Shown here piece by piece: positions 45,675 to 54,387 of a stretch of 64,000 nucleotides of DNA. The notes below the pieces were generated by a model that worked only from the letters and a program-made list of their open reading frames with translations, had not been told where the DNA came from and made no database searches. This DNA comes from Oscillospiraceae bacterium (GTDB lineage: Bacteria > Bacillota > Clostridia > Oscillospirales > Oscillospiraceae): the NCBI GenBank assembly GCA_015068325.1, contig SVKQ01000012.1, positions 1 to 64,000 of the forward strand, read 5' to 3'. Made by a program: the position numbers and the translations under genes. Positions within the stretch are counted from its first letter, which is position 1. The number at the start of each line of letters is the position of its first letter.

Positions 45675-46370
45675 ATGATCTCTGCGCTGTTGCTTCTGTT
45701 GGCCAACAGCCTCTTTTTGTCGCTGCACCTGGCGGGCAATCCAGGCTCATTTCCAAAACCGCTGTCGGCCCGGGAGGAGAAGGACTATCTGGAACGCTGC
45801 GCCGCCGGTGATTTGGACGCCCGCAACAAGCTGGTGGAGCACAACCTGCGGCTGGTGGCCCACATCGTGAAGAAGTACTACACCCAGTCGGACAATCAGG
45901 ATGACTTGATTTCCATCGGCACCATCGGGCTTATCAAGGCGGTCAATACGTTCAGGCCGGACCGGAACATTCGTCTGGCTACTTACGCCGCCCGTTGCAT
46001 CGAAAACGAGATACTGATGCATTTCCGGGCCCAGCGGAAACTGCAGGGGGAGGTATCCCTCAACGACACCATCGAGGGGGACGATGACGGGGACTCCCTC
46101 TACCTGCTGGATGTGGTCGGCACGGAGGACACCATGCTGTCAGACCTGCAGAGCAGGGAAAACGGCATGCTCATCCGGCGGTTGGTGAGGGAGTGCCTGA
46201 CGGAGCGGGAGGCGGATATCATACGACGCCGCTATGGGCTGGAGGGGTGTCCGCCCCAGACCCAGCGTGAAATCGCCGCTGTGTACGGCATCAGCCGCAG
46301 CTACATATCCCGCATCGAAAAAAAGGCGCTGGAAAAACTGGAGCAGGCGCTGACCGGCTTGGTGGAGTAG
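45675..46370 (+). CDS. sigK: RNA polymerase sporulation sigma factor SigK
   Basis: Hydrophobic pro-sequence MISALLLLLANSLFLSLHLAGNPGSFPKPLS; ARNKLVEHNLRLVAHIVKKYY, DDLISIGTIGLIKAVNTF, ISRSYISRIEKKALEKL. Confidence 0.88.
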   Translation: MISALLLLLANSLFLSLHLAGNPGSFPKPLSAREEKDYLERCAAGDLDARNKLVEHNLRLVAHIVKKYYTQSDNQDDLISIGTIGLIKAVNTFRPDRNIRLATYAARCIENEILMHFRAQRKLQGEVSLNDTIEGDDDGDSLYLLDVVGTEDTMLSDLQSRENGMLIRRLVRECLTEREADIIRRRYGLEGCPPQTQREIAAVYGISRSYISRIEKKALEKLEQALTGLVE

Positions 46371-46424
46371 CGGAGTGTCAGAGAAAAAGCATGGCGGAGG
46401 GGTGTGCCCTCCGCCAAATGCAGT

Positions 46425-47021
46425 TTATTCGTCGAACAGGACTGTCACAGCGGCCTGCAGGGCGGCGGATATGCTCTCTAACGAGAGGCTGGGCTGTCCC
46501 GTTTCCACCTGTTGGGGCAGAAAGGGTACGTGGATGAACCCCACACGGACGCCGCTGCCGCGAAAATGGTGGAGCAATGCATAGAGGACCTCGTTACACA
46601 CAAAGGTGCCGGCAGAGTAGGAACAGGCACAGGGCACGCCTGCGGCCAGCACCGCCTCCACCATTCGTCGCACCGGCAGCGTAGAGAAGTAGGCAGCAGG
46701 GCCATCCGGCACGACGGACTCGTCCTGGGGCTTCCGTCCGGCATTGTCGGCGATGCGTGCATGGCACAGGTTGATACCCACATATTCCGGAGTGACAGCG
46801 GCCCGGCCGCCGGCCTGGCCCACGCAGAGGATGGCATCAGGCCGGACATCGGCGGCCGCTGCCAGGACCGCCGCCGGCGCAGCGCCGAATACTGTTGGAA
46901 TCTGCCGCTTGCAAAGGGCGATTTCTCCGATGGCGTCCGGCAGACGGCAGACCGCCTCCCAGGAGGGGTTGATGCTCTCGCCGCCGAAGGGGTCAAAGCC
47001 TGTGATCAAAACACGTTTCAT
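46425..47021 (-). CDS. pcp: Pyrrolidone-carboxylate peptidase (pyroglutamyl-peptidase I)
   Basis: MKRVLITGFDPFGGESINPSWEAV; VCNEVLYALLHH; GFIHVPFLPQQ. Confidence 0.9.
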   Translation of the reverse strand: MKRVLITGFDPFGGESINPSWEAVCRLPDAIGEIALCKRQIPTVFGAAPAAVLAAAADVRPDAILCVGQAGGRAAVTPEYVGINLCHARIADNAGRKPQDESVVPDGPAAYFSTLPVRRMVEAVLAAGVPCACSYSAGTFVCNEVLYALLHHFRGSGVRVGFIHVPFLPQQVETGQPSLSLESISAALQAAVTVLFDE

Positions 47022-47073
47022 GCTGTAAGGTACCTCTGCTTTACAAATATTGGAAGGTCAAGACATAGTAAGG

Positions 47074-48285
47074 TCAATCGTCCCATCCCATCTGCCCGCC
47101 ATCGGATGTGCCGAAGGCGATGGAATCCTTGCCGTACTTGCGTCGAATGGCGGCCATGGCATCCTCAATCTTCTCCTGCTTCTCGTTCCTCTGGGATGTG
47201 CTGCCGCCCAGCAGATCCAACTGCTCATAGGAGTCGGCGCTGTCGGTGATGTACAGGGCGGTAACAGTCAGCATGCGGATGGGCTCCGGCGCCTTCCAGC
47301 CCTGTCTGGCCAGCTCCAGCGCGACATGATAGATGTCCTTCATCAGGTGGGTGGGGGCGTCCAGACGCTTCTGACGGCTGATGGTCTTGAAATCGGCGGT
47401 GCGGATGGTCACGGATACGCCGCCGCAGTACAGACCGTGCCGCCGCATGCGGCCGGCCACGCTGTCACTGAGCAGGGAGAGACCGGTGCACACTTCGTCC
47501 CAGCGGGTGAGGTTTTGCGGGAAGGTGGTGCCGTTGCCCACGGATTTCACCTGCTCGGTCTGGTGCTGGGGGCGGACGGGGCTGTGTTCCAATCCGTTGG
47601 CGTATTCATAGAGTTGGCCGCCCATCTTGCCCATAAGCGTCTCCAGCATCTCCCGCTTGCAGGCGGCCAGCTGGCCGATGGTGTGGACACCGTACTGTGC
47701 CAGCACGCTCCGGGCCGATCTGCCCACGAACAACAGATCGCCCACCGGCAGGGGCCAGACGATCTCCTGCCAGTTGTCACGGGAGATGACGGTGGTAGCG
47801 TCCGGCTTTTTGTAGTCGCTGCCCAGCTTGGCGAACACCTTGTTGAAGCTGATGCCCACGCTGATGGTGAGGCCCAGTTCCCGGCGCATCCGGTCGCGGA
47901 GTTGGCTGGCGATGGACACCGGATCGCCGCCGAAGAGATGCATGCTGCCGGTGATATCCAGCCAGCTCTCGTCAATGCCAAAGGGCTCCACCAAATCGGT
48001 GTACTGTCCATAGATGGCGTTGACCTTTTGGGAGTACTCCCGGTAAAGACCGTGGTGGGGCGGCAGGAATACCAGTGCAGGGCACTTCTTCTTGGCCTGC
48101 CACACGGTCTCGGCGGTCTGTACACCGAACCTCTTGGCCGGCTCATTCTTGGCCAGAATGATGCCGTGGCGGGAGGTGGGATCGCCGCACACGGCCACGG
48201 GCAGTTCCCGCAGCTCCGGATGGTTCAGCAACTCCACCGACGCGAAAAAGCTGTTCAGATCGCAGTGCAGGATCACCCGGTCCAT
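47074..48285 (-). CDS. dinB: DNA polymerase IV (Y-family)
   Basis: MDRVILHCDLNSFFASVELLNHPELRELPVAVCGDP..., YSQKVNAIYGQYTDLVEPFGIDESWLDITGSMHLFGG. Confidence 0.92.
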   Translation of the reverse strand: MDRVILHCDLNSFFASVELLNHPELRELPVAVCGDPTSRHGIILAKNEPAKRFGVQTAETVWQAKKKCPALVFLPPHHGLYREYSQKVNAIYGQYTDLVEPFGIDESWLDITGSMHLFGGDPVSIASQLRDRMRRELGLTISVGISFNKVFAKLGSDYKKPDATTVISRDNWQEIVWPLPVGDLLFVGRSARSVLAQYGVHTIGQLAACKREMLETLMGKMGGQLYEYANGLEHSPVRPQHQTEQVKSVGNGTTFPQNLTRWDEVCTGLSLLSDSVAGRMRRHGLYCGGVSVTIRTADFKTISRQKRLDAPTHLMKDIYHVALELARQGWKAPEPIRMLTVTALYITDSADSYEQLDLLGGSTSQRNEKQEKIEDAMAAIRRKYGKDSIAFGTSDGGQMGWDD

Positions 48286-48354
48286 GGCGGCGCCTCCTCT
48301 CGCTCATTTGTTCTATTATACCACGACCGGAGGCGGGATTCAATAGGAGGGAAA

Positions 48355-48384
48355 GCGCCCCTGCCGCAGATACGGCAGGGGCGC
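48355..48384 (-). terminator. Terminator of ribU-like gene
   Basis: GCGCCCCTGCCG-cagata-CGGCAGGGGCGC with TTTCCC on minus strand. Confidence 0.6.
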
Positions 48385-48403
48385 AGATGCTCCGAGTGGC
48401 TCG

Positions 48404-49009
48404 CTATTTGTGCAGCAGGGGGGACAGGGGCTTGTAGATCAGGAAGCACAGCACCACATCGAGGAGCCCCTTGCAGAAGGTGAAGGGCACGTTGAATACC
48501 AGGAGGCAGTTGAGCAGTGCGTTGCCGGTGGGAATGTGGGTCACGGTGCCCAGGATCGCCTCGTAGGCGCCGATGATGGCCGGCAGCGGGAAATGGAGGA
48601 CGGTCACATAGAGAGGGTAGACGAGGAAGTAGTTCAGCGGCAGACTTACCACCGCCATGGCCAGCGCACCCAGCAGGGCACCCAACAGCGCGGTCACGCG
48701 GTTCTTTTTTCGGTGGTAGATCAGTCCGGCCACAAAAACAAACACGCTGCCCAGAATGAAATTGCACAACTCGCCCACACCGGCGGAGGAGCCGAAGGGC
48801 AGGTGCAGCAGGTTCTTCACCAACTGGATCACAACACCCCATACCGGGCCCAAAGCAAAAGTGCCCAGCAGCGGCGGCAGGTCAGACACATCCAGCTTGA
48901 CGAAGCCCGGCATGATGGGGATGGAGATCTCCACGAACTGGAGCACGGCGGCCACGGCAGCCAGCATGGCGGCCACGGCGAGACGATGGGTCTTTTGAGT
49001 AGTTGACAT
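48404..49009 (-). CDS. ribU: Riboflavin ECF transporter S component (RibU-like)
   Basis: IPIMPGFVKLDVSDLPPLLGTFALGPVWGVVIQLVKNLLHL; multi-TM; preceded by FMN riboswitch. Confidence 0.85.
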   Translation of the reverse strand: MSTTQKTHRLAVAAMLAAVAAVLQFVEISIPIMPGFVKLDVSDLPPLLGTFALGPVWGVVIQLVKNLLHLPFGSSAGVGELCNFILGSVFVFVAGLIYHRKKNRVTALLGALLGALAMAVVSLPLNYFLVYPLYVTVLHFPLPAIIGAYEAILGTVTHIPTGNALLNCLLVFNVPFTFCKGLLDVVLCFLIYKPLSPLLHK

Positions 49010-49104
49010 AAAAATACACTCCTCTTTGATAAGATAAAACACCCTGAGGACCTTTGTCTCCCAAGGTGCACGCATCAAAAAGAAGCATTGTGAAATGCCG
49101 TACA

Positions 49105-49220
49105 CGCCTTCTCTCATCCAGACTGTAACTGTCGGTACCGGAATCGCACCGGTTCATGCAGACCTTGCGGTCGCTCGCGGACTGTACCGCCGGTGGGGAC
49201 TTGCACCCCGCCCCGAAGAC
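49105..49220 (-). ncRNA. FMN riboswitch (RFN element)
   Basis: Minus strand CTTCGGGGCGGGGTGCAAGTCCCCACCGGCGGTACAGTCCGCGAGCGACC...TTCCGGTACCGACAGTTACAGTCTGGATGAGAGAAGGCG matches RFN consensus. Confidence 0.93.
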
Positions 49221-49247
49221 AAACGATTCAGTTGTTTTCCGGAAATT

Positions 49248-49276
49248 ATGATACAACAAAACACACCGGATTGCAA
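49248..49276 (-). promoter_or_regulatory. Promoter of FMN riboswitch/ribU transcript
   Basis: Minus strand TTGCAA-N17-TATCAT. Confidence 0.6.
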
Positions 49277-49323
49277 CCCCTGTTTTTTCAAGAGAGAAGT
49301 GATCATGTATTTCAGTTTTACGA

Positions 49324-49354
49324 GTATTATTTATTGAAAAACAATAAATAATAC
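49324..49354. promoter_or_regulatory. Candidate operator: perfect 13-bp inverted repeat with 5-nt spacer
   Basis: GTATTATTTATTG-aaaaa-CAATAAATAATAC directly abutting a TTGACA -35 box. Confidence 0.5.
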
Positions 49355-49383
49355 TTGACAATCAATGTATACAGTGATATAGT
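49355..49383 (+). promoter_or_regulatory. Promoter of DUF2975/XRE operon
   Basis: TTGACA-N17-TATAGT. Confidence 0.7.
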
Positions 49384-49410
49384 GGCATCATTGAGGGAAG
49401 GAGTGATCCC

Positions 49411-49899
49411 ATGAAAAAAGAGACGATGACAAAACTGCTGCACGCGGTGCTGGTGGTAGCGGTGCTTTTGATGGCAGCGATATTCTTCTGGGCCGTACCA
49501 CAGTTTGGACTCTACATGGCGGAAGTGGAGGCACCGGAGTTCGCCTATGCCTACTGGCCCTGCCTGATCTGGGCCTGGGCTTTTGCACTGCCGATCTTTG
49601 CGGCAGTGGTGCCCGCCTGGCGGATCTTCACCAGTATCTCTGCACCCGGCGGCGCTTTTACCGGCGCCAATGCGCGGGATCTGCGCATCATTGCGTATCT
49701 GGCCTTTGTTGATGCGGTGATCTTTCCAGTAGGCATGGTGGCCGTGGGTTCTTTGGGCGCCGGCTCGCCGGGCCTGACGGTGATCGTCACACCGGCGGTC
49801 ATGTTCTGCTGCGCTGCGGTGGGGATCGCGGCGCTGTGCCTGGGCCGTCTGGTGGACGACGCGGTGCGTTTGCGGGAAGAGAACGACTTGACCATCTGA
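49411..49899 (+). CDS. DUF2975-like membrane protein
   Basis: Four TM segments; WRIFTSISAPGGAFTGANARDLRIIAYLAF; paired with a YozG-like XRE regulator as is usual for this family. Confidence 0.75.
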   Translation: MKKETMTKLLHAVLVVAVLLMAAIFFWAVPQFGLYMAEVEAPEFAYAYWPCLIWAWAFALPIFAAVVPAWRIFTSISAPGGAFTGANARDLRIIAYLAFVDAVIFPVGMVAVGSLGAGSPGLTVIVTPAVMFCCAAVGIAALCLGRLVDDAVRLREENDLTI

Positions 49900-49913
49900 G
49901 GGGAGGGGATGTC

Positions 49914-50147
49914 ATGATCGTATTCAACATTGACGTCATGCTGGCCCGCCGGAAGATGAGTCTGACGGAATTGTCGGAGAAGGTGGGGATCACGCTGGCT
50001 AACCTGTCTATTCTTAAAACCGGCAAGGCCAGAGCGGTGCGGGTGGAGACGCTGAACAAGCTCTGTGCCGCGCTGGACTGCCAACCCGGTGATCTGCTGG
50101 AGTTCCGGCCTGATGCACCGGCTGCGGCAGGGGAGAGCGAACAGTGA
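49914..50147 (+). CDS. XRE-family transcriptional regulator (YozG-like)
   Basis: MIVFNIDVMLARRKMSLTELSEKVGITLANLSILKTGKARAVRVETLNKLCAALDCQPGDLLEFRPD. Confidence 0.88.
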   Translation: MIVFNIDVMLARRKMSLTELSEKVGITLANLSILKTGKARAVRVETLNKLCAALDCQPGDLLEFRPDAPAAAGESEQ

Positions 50148-50596
50148 GGGCGAAACGCTTTTACGTTCTGGCGGCAGCCATTCTGTGCGCCCTAACCCTC
50201 ACCGCCTGCGGCAGCTATGCTCCGGTCCTGCGGGCCAATTGGGGTGTGCGGATTCCCTGGGCTGCGTGGTGTAGGGAGATCTATGAAGCGGACAGCGGTC
50301 CCAGCCCCCAGGGCGACGGCCTGCGCTACCACGTGTATTCCTATTGCTATGAGGACGAGATGACGGAAAACCTCGTGGTTTGGAGAGAGCCGGAGGGACA
50401 GACCATCAACGGCACAGACTGCGTGGATGTGGCCGACAGCTATTTGGAGCGGCTGGTCGTGCCGCCGTCCAAGCGGCCCGATTATGAGAACTGCCTGCTA
50501 TGGTACGCCACCGGTGAGGAGGACCCGCGAGACGAGCTGCTGCTGTTTCTTGACACGGTGCAGAACCGGCTGTACGTGTTGGAATGCTTTCTATAA
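50144..50596 (+). CDS. Putative lipoprotein
   Basis: GTG start overlapping previous stop; MRAKRFYVLAAAILCALTLTACG lipobox. Confidence 0.7.
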   Translation: MRAKRFYVLAAAILCALTLTACGSYAPVLRANWGVRIPWAAWCREIYEADSGPSPQGDGLRYHVYSYCYEDEMTENLVVWREPEGQTINGTDCVDVADSYLERLVVPPSKRPDYENCLLWYATGEEDPRDELLLFLDTVQNRLYVLECFL

Positions 50597-50610
50597 GAGA
50601 GGTAAAGGCA

Positions 50611-50772
50611 ATGAGCTTTACGGCATATCTGGCTGCCGGCTATCTGCTCCTGCTGGGGGCGGATGTGGCGGCCGCCGCCAGGAAACGGTGGCGCGCCGTC
50701 GTTTGGGTGTCATCGCTGATGGTAGCCGGCATACTGGTGCTGGGATGGCTGTGGATCACTTCCCCCATGTGA
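50611..50772 (+). CDS. Small membrane protein
   Basis: MSFTAYLAAGYLLLLGADVAAAARKRWRAVVWVSSLMVAGILVLGWLWITSPM; two TM segments. Confidence 0.5.
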   Translation: MSFTAYLAAGYLLLLGADVAAAARKRWRAVVWVSSLMVAGILVLGWLWITSPM

Positions 50773-50833
50773 AAACGGGCGGTTTACATCCGCCGCCTCC
50801 CGCTGTATAATAAACGGGAGAGGGGGTGATGGG

Positions 50834-51352
50834 ATGCGGGCCAGACCCATTTCCTGCTGCTTCAGCGGTTATCGGACCGGCAAGCTGCCTTGGGGCGAGG
50901 ATGAGAATGACCCCCGCTGCACAGCGCTGAAACGGCGATTGCGTGATGCCATTGAGGCCGCCTGCGACGAGGGCTATACCCACTTCATCTGCGGTATGGC
51001 CAGCGGTGTAGACCTCTACTGCTGCGAGATCGTGCAGGAACTGCGCCGGGAGCGTCCTATCACACTGGAGGCCGCCATTCCCTGCGAGGGACAGGCGGAC
51101 ACCTGGCCGACCCGCCAGCGGGCGCGGTATGAGGCGCTGCTGCACGGCTGCGATTATGAAACGCTGGTGCAGAGGGAGTACACGCCCGGCTGTATGCAGC
51201 GCCGCAACCGCTATATGGTGGACCACGCCTCACTGCTGATCGCCGTGTTCGACGGACAGGAGGGCGGCACCCGCCGCACCATCGAATATGCCCTGCAGCA
51301 GGGGTTGCACATCATAGACATCCCACCGGTACTGGAGGAGACAGATATATAG
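50834..51352 (+). CDS. SLOG family protein (DUF1273/YpsA-like)
   Basis: CCFSGYRTGKLPWG..., GYTHFICGMASGVDLYCCEIVQELR, YMVDHASLLIAVFDGQEGGTRRTIEYA. Confidence 0.88.
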   Translation: MRARPISCCFSGYRTGKLPWGEDENDPRCTALKRRLRDAIEAACDEGYTHFICGMASGVDLYCCEIVQELRRERPITLEAAIPCEGQADTWPTRQRARYEALLHGCDYETLVQREYTPGCMQRRNRYMVDHASLLIAVFDGQEGGTRRTIEYALQQGLHIIDIPPVLEETDI

Positions 51353-51360
51353 TTTACATA

Positions 51361-51395
51361 AAAAGAACGCGGGATACGATCCCGCGTTCTTTTTA
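51361..51395. terminator. Bidirectional terminator
   Basis: AAAAGAACGCGGGAT-acg-ATCCCGCGTTCTTTTT. Confidence 0.8.
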
Positions 51396-51413
51396 TGCCT
51401 GCAGGGCAATCGG

Positions 51414-51614
51414 TCAGCCGATGGACACCACGGTGTAGCCGGCGTCCTCCACAGCCTTGCGCAGAGCCGCGTTGTCCGCCTCGCCGGTGACAGTGGCGGT
51501 CTTGGCGGCCAAATCCACCGTGGCAGTAACGCCGGGGATGGCGTTGAGGGCCTTTTCCACACGGCCGGAGCAGTGGGTGCACATCATACCCTCGATGGTC
51601 ATGGTTCTGGTCAT
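51414..51614 (-). CDS. Heavy-metal-associated (HMA) domain protein, copper chaperone-like
   Basis: MTRTMTIEGMMCTHCSGRVEKALNAIPGVTATVDLAAKTATVTGE (MxCxxC). Confidence 0.9.
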   Translation of the reverse strand: MTRTMTIEGMMCTHCSGRVEKALNAIPGVTATVDLAAKTATVTGEADNAALRKAVEDAGYTVVSIG

Positions 51615-51717
51615 GCTTTGTTCCTCCTGAATCATACGGTTTTCCGGCAGGCATCAACTGTCCGGGGGTGATTCGTCCTCTTTAAGCTATACCTTTTGCG
51701 TCCAAATGTCAAGGGAT

Positions 51718-52074
51718 TCACCGTTTGTAGCCGGGGCGGGAGACCAGTGCCGCCAATAGGCCAAAGACCACCGCGGCGGCGATCCCGCCGGCAGTGGCGG
51801 TGAGACCGCCGGTAAGGATGCCCAGAGCGCCCTGCTCTGCTACCGCCTTGGCTACGCCCTTGGCCAGCGAGTAGCCGAAGCCCAGCAACGGCACCGTGGC
51901 GCCGGCGCCGCCCCAGTCCACGACAGATTGGTAAATGCCGACAGCCTGCAGCAGGACACCGGTGACCACATAGCCTGTCAAGATGCGGGCAGGAGTCAGG
52001 TTGGTCCTGTCGATGAGAAGCTGTCCTGCGGCGCAGAGAAGGCCGCCGCAGAGGAACGCGCGCAGATACTCCAT
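51718..52074 (-). CDS. spoVAE: Stage V sporulation protein AE
   Basis: MEYLRAFLCGGLLCAAGQLLIDRTNLTPARILTGYVVTGVLLQAVGIYQ...; directly after spoVAD. Confidence 0.85.
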   Translation of the reverse strand: MEYLRAFLCGGLLCAAGQLLIDRTNLTPARILTGYVVTGVLLQAVGIYQSVVDWGGAGATVPLLGFGYSLAKGVAKAVAEQGALGILTGGLTATAGGIAAAVVFGLLAALVSRPGYKR

Positions 52075-52075
52075 G

Positions 52076-53098
52076 CTAACTCTCCTTCCTGTTGGAAAAG
52101 ACCACCGCGTGGCAGATCGAGGGGATGCTCTCCCCCTGAAAGGTGGAGGTGGGGGACAGCAGCGCGCCGGTGGGAGCGAAGACGATCCGCTGCCAGAGCC
52201 CTTCCCGCATGCCCTGCAGCAGATGGCCACACAGCACCGAGGCACTGCAGCCGGCACCGCTGCCGCCGGCGTGCATGTCCTGGCGCTCCCGGTCGTAGAT
52301 CAGCAGCCCGCAGTCGGTGTAGGAGATGCCTACGGGAAAGCCGTCCCGCTCCAGTAGCTCCGCGACCACATTCCGTCCCAGCTGTCCCAGATCGCCGGTG
52401 ACGATGAGGTCATAGTCAGCGGGCCGGGTGCCCGTCTCCCGAAACAGGGCGGACAGCGTGTCGCAGGCGGCGGGGGCCATGGCGGCACCCATGTTGGAGG
52501 CGTCGGTGATGCCCATATCCACCATTCGGCCGCAGACAACATGGGTGATATAAGGACCGTTGCCCCGCTCCCCCAGAATACAGCAGCCTGCTCCGGTGAC
52601 AGTCCACTGGGCGGTGGGCGCTCGTTGGCTGCCATAGGGTACCGGCATGCGGTACTGTCGCTCGGCGGTGCAGAAATGGGAAGAGGCGGCTGCCGCGGCC
52701 AGACGGGCATAGCCGCCGTCGATGAGCATAGCGGCCAAAGACAGTCCGGATCCCATGGTGGCGCAGGCGGAGTAGACACCATAGAAGGGGATACCGAACT
52801 CCCGCAGGCCGAAGCTGGAGCCGATGCACTGGTTCAGCAGGTCACCGGAGAAGACCATATCCAGCGCGGGGGCCGCCAGGCCGGCCTTGTGCAGTGCCCG
52901 GCGCACCACCCGGGATTGCATGGCGGCTTCGCCCTGTTCCCAGGTCTTTTGGCCAAAGAAGGGGTCCTCATCCAACTCGTCAAACCGGCCTGCCAGCGGC
53001 CCCCGCGACTCCATCCGCCCGCCGATGCTGGCGAACGACACCACGCCGGGCGGATGGCGCAGACGGATCACCTGGCGGCCGATACGTGCGGTCTCCAT
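52076..53098 (-). CDS. spoVAD: Stage V sporulation protein AD
   Basis: METARIGRQVIRLRHPPGVVSFASIGGRMESRGPLAGRFDE, thiolase-like YGVYSACATMGSGLSLAAML. Confidence 0.9.
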   Translation of the reverse strand: METARIGRQVIRLRHPPGVVSFASIGGRMESRGPLAGRFDELDEDPFFGQKTWEQGEAAMQSRVVRRALHKAGLAAPALDMVFSGDLLNQCIGSSFGLREFGIPFYGVYSACATMGSGLSLAAMLIDGGYARLAAAAASSHFCTAERQYRMPVPYGSQRAPTAQWTVTGAGCCILGERGNGPYITHVVCGRMVDMGITDASNMGAAMAPAACDTLSALFRETGTRPADYDLIVTGDLGQLGRNVVAELLERDGFPVGISYTDCGLLIYDRERQDMHAGGSGAGCSASVLCGHLLQGMREGLWQRIVFAPTGALLSPTSTFQGESIPSICHAVVFSNRKES

Positions 53099-53158
53099 GT
53101 CTGTCACCTCGCGTTTCTTTTTCGTTAGTGTGCCCGGGCGGCGGAAAAATATGAAAAT

Positions 53159-53185
53159 GCGGAGCGCCGTTGTTCGGCGCTCCGC
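53159..53185 (-). terminator. Terminator between azlD and spoVAD
   Basis: GCGGAGCGCCG-ttgtt-CGGCGCTCCGC, T-rich on minus strand. Confidence 0.65.
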
Positions 53186-53200
53186 GTTCATCTGTTCCGT

Positions 53201-53536
53201 TCAGATAAAAACGACCTGTATCAATACCATGTAGAGGATGGTTCCCGCTGTCACCGACAGCAGGACGCTGCGCCGCCACAAGTGGATCGCCGCCGTGGCT
53301 GCTACAGCCAGCAGGGAGGGCAGCCAGTGTCCGGCGGCGGAGAAGTCTACGCCCCGCAGAGCGTATACCACCAGCAACCCCATGGCGGCGGGCGGCAGGA
53401 GCCGGCTCAGATCTCCAATGATCCGGGGCCGCTTACGGCCGGCCGGAAACAGCAGAAAAGGCAGAAAACGCGTGACCATGGTGCCCAAGGCCACAGCAAC
53501 GATAATGCCCAGCGTTTGCAGCGGTGTCAGATGCAT
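53201..53536 (-). CDS. azlD: AzlD family branched-chain amino acid export subunit
   Basis: MHLTPLQTLGIIVAVALGTMVTRFLPFLLFPAGRKRPRIIGDLSRLLPPAAMGLLVVYAL. Confidence 0.85.
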   Translation of the reverse strand: MHLTPLQTLGIIVAVALGTMVTRFLPFLLFPAGRKRPRIIGDLSRLLPPAAMGLLVVYALRGVDFSAAGHWLPSLLAVAATAAIHLWRRSVLLSVTAGTILYMVLIQVVFI

Positions 53537-54225
53537 AGTTTTTTCCTCCCGCAAATAAGGATGACCACGATGAAAGCCATGGCGGGGATTACCATGTTGT
53601 CCGGACCGAACAGCAGCAGCGCCGCCATGGCGCAGATCACACCGGCAAAGCCGGAGGCAGCGTGCCGCAGATCCTTCAACTGCTCGATGAACAGCACCAC
53701 GAACAACGCCGTCAGGGCAAAGTCCAGGCCGGTGGTGTCAAAGTGGATCAGCCGCCCGGCCGCGGCACCCAGCACGGAGCCGGAGACCCAGTAGAGGTGA
53801 TCCAGCGCGGAGACGGCCAGATAGAATCGCCGCGGTTCGACCCCCTCCGGCGGGGGTGTGACAGACAGCAGCGAAAAGGTCTCATCCGTCAGTGTGAAGA
53901 TGAGATAGGGGCGCCAGGGGCCTGCGTCAGCATACTTTTCCAGCATGGAGATGCCGTAAAAGAGATGACGTGCGTTGACCATCAGACTCAGCAGGAACGC
54001 CTGCAGAGGGGCAAAGGCGGTGGTCAGCAGCGTGATGGCCACATACTGCATGCTGCCGGCAAAGGCCAGCAGGCTCATGAGGAAGGTCCACAGGGGACCG
54101 TAACCCGCCTGCTGCATCAAAATGCCGTAGGCAAAGCCCAGTACCAGATAGCCTGTCAGAACGGGTACGGTGTGGGGAAAAGCGGCCCTGAGCACACGTC
54201 CCCCGCCGGCAGAAGAACACACCAT
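53527..54225 (-). CDS. azlC: AzlC family branched-chain amino acid export protein
   Basis: AAFPHTVPVLTGYLVLGFAYGILMQQAG...FAGSMQYVAITLL...NARHLFYGISML. Confidence 0.9.
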   Translation of the reverse strand: MVCSSAGGGRVLRAAFPHTVPVLTGYLVLGFAYGILMQQAGYGPLWTFLMSLLAFAGSMQYVAITLLTTAFAPLQAFLLSLMVNARHLFYGISMLEKYADAGPWRPYLIFTLTDETFSLLSVTPPPEGVEPRRFYLAVSALDHLYWVSGSVLGAAAGRLIHFDTTGLDFALTALFVVLFIEQLKDLRHAASGFAGVICAMAALLLFGPDNMVIPAMAFIVVILICGRKKLCI

Positions 54226-54387
54226 TGTGTGATCACCCCCTAAAAAGTTGCTGCCGACTATCATACAGGAAACAGCTGGAAATTGCAAGAGCCGACTCCG
54301 GCATGCAGGTTGCAATTCGCAGCACACTTTGATACAATAAAAAAACATCGCCCGGCAGCGGACGGACGTAATGATGAGGTGAGCGCC

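Noticed and set aside
48882-49361. 159-aa minus-strand ORF over the ribU leader
   Set aside because: Overlaps the FMN riboswitch and its promoter; non-coding RNA explains the sequence.
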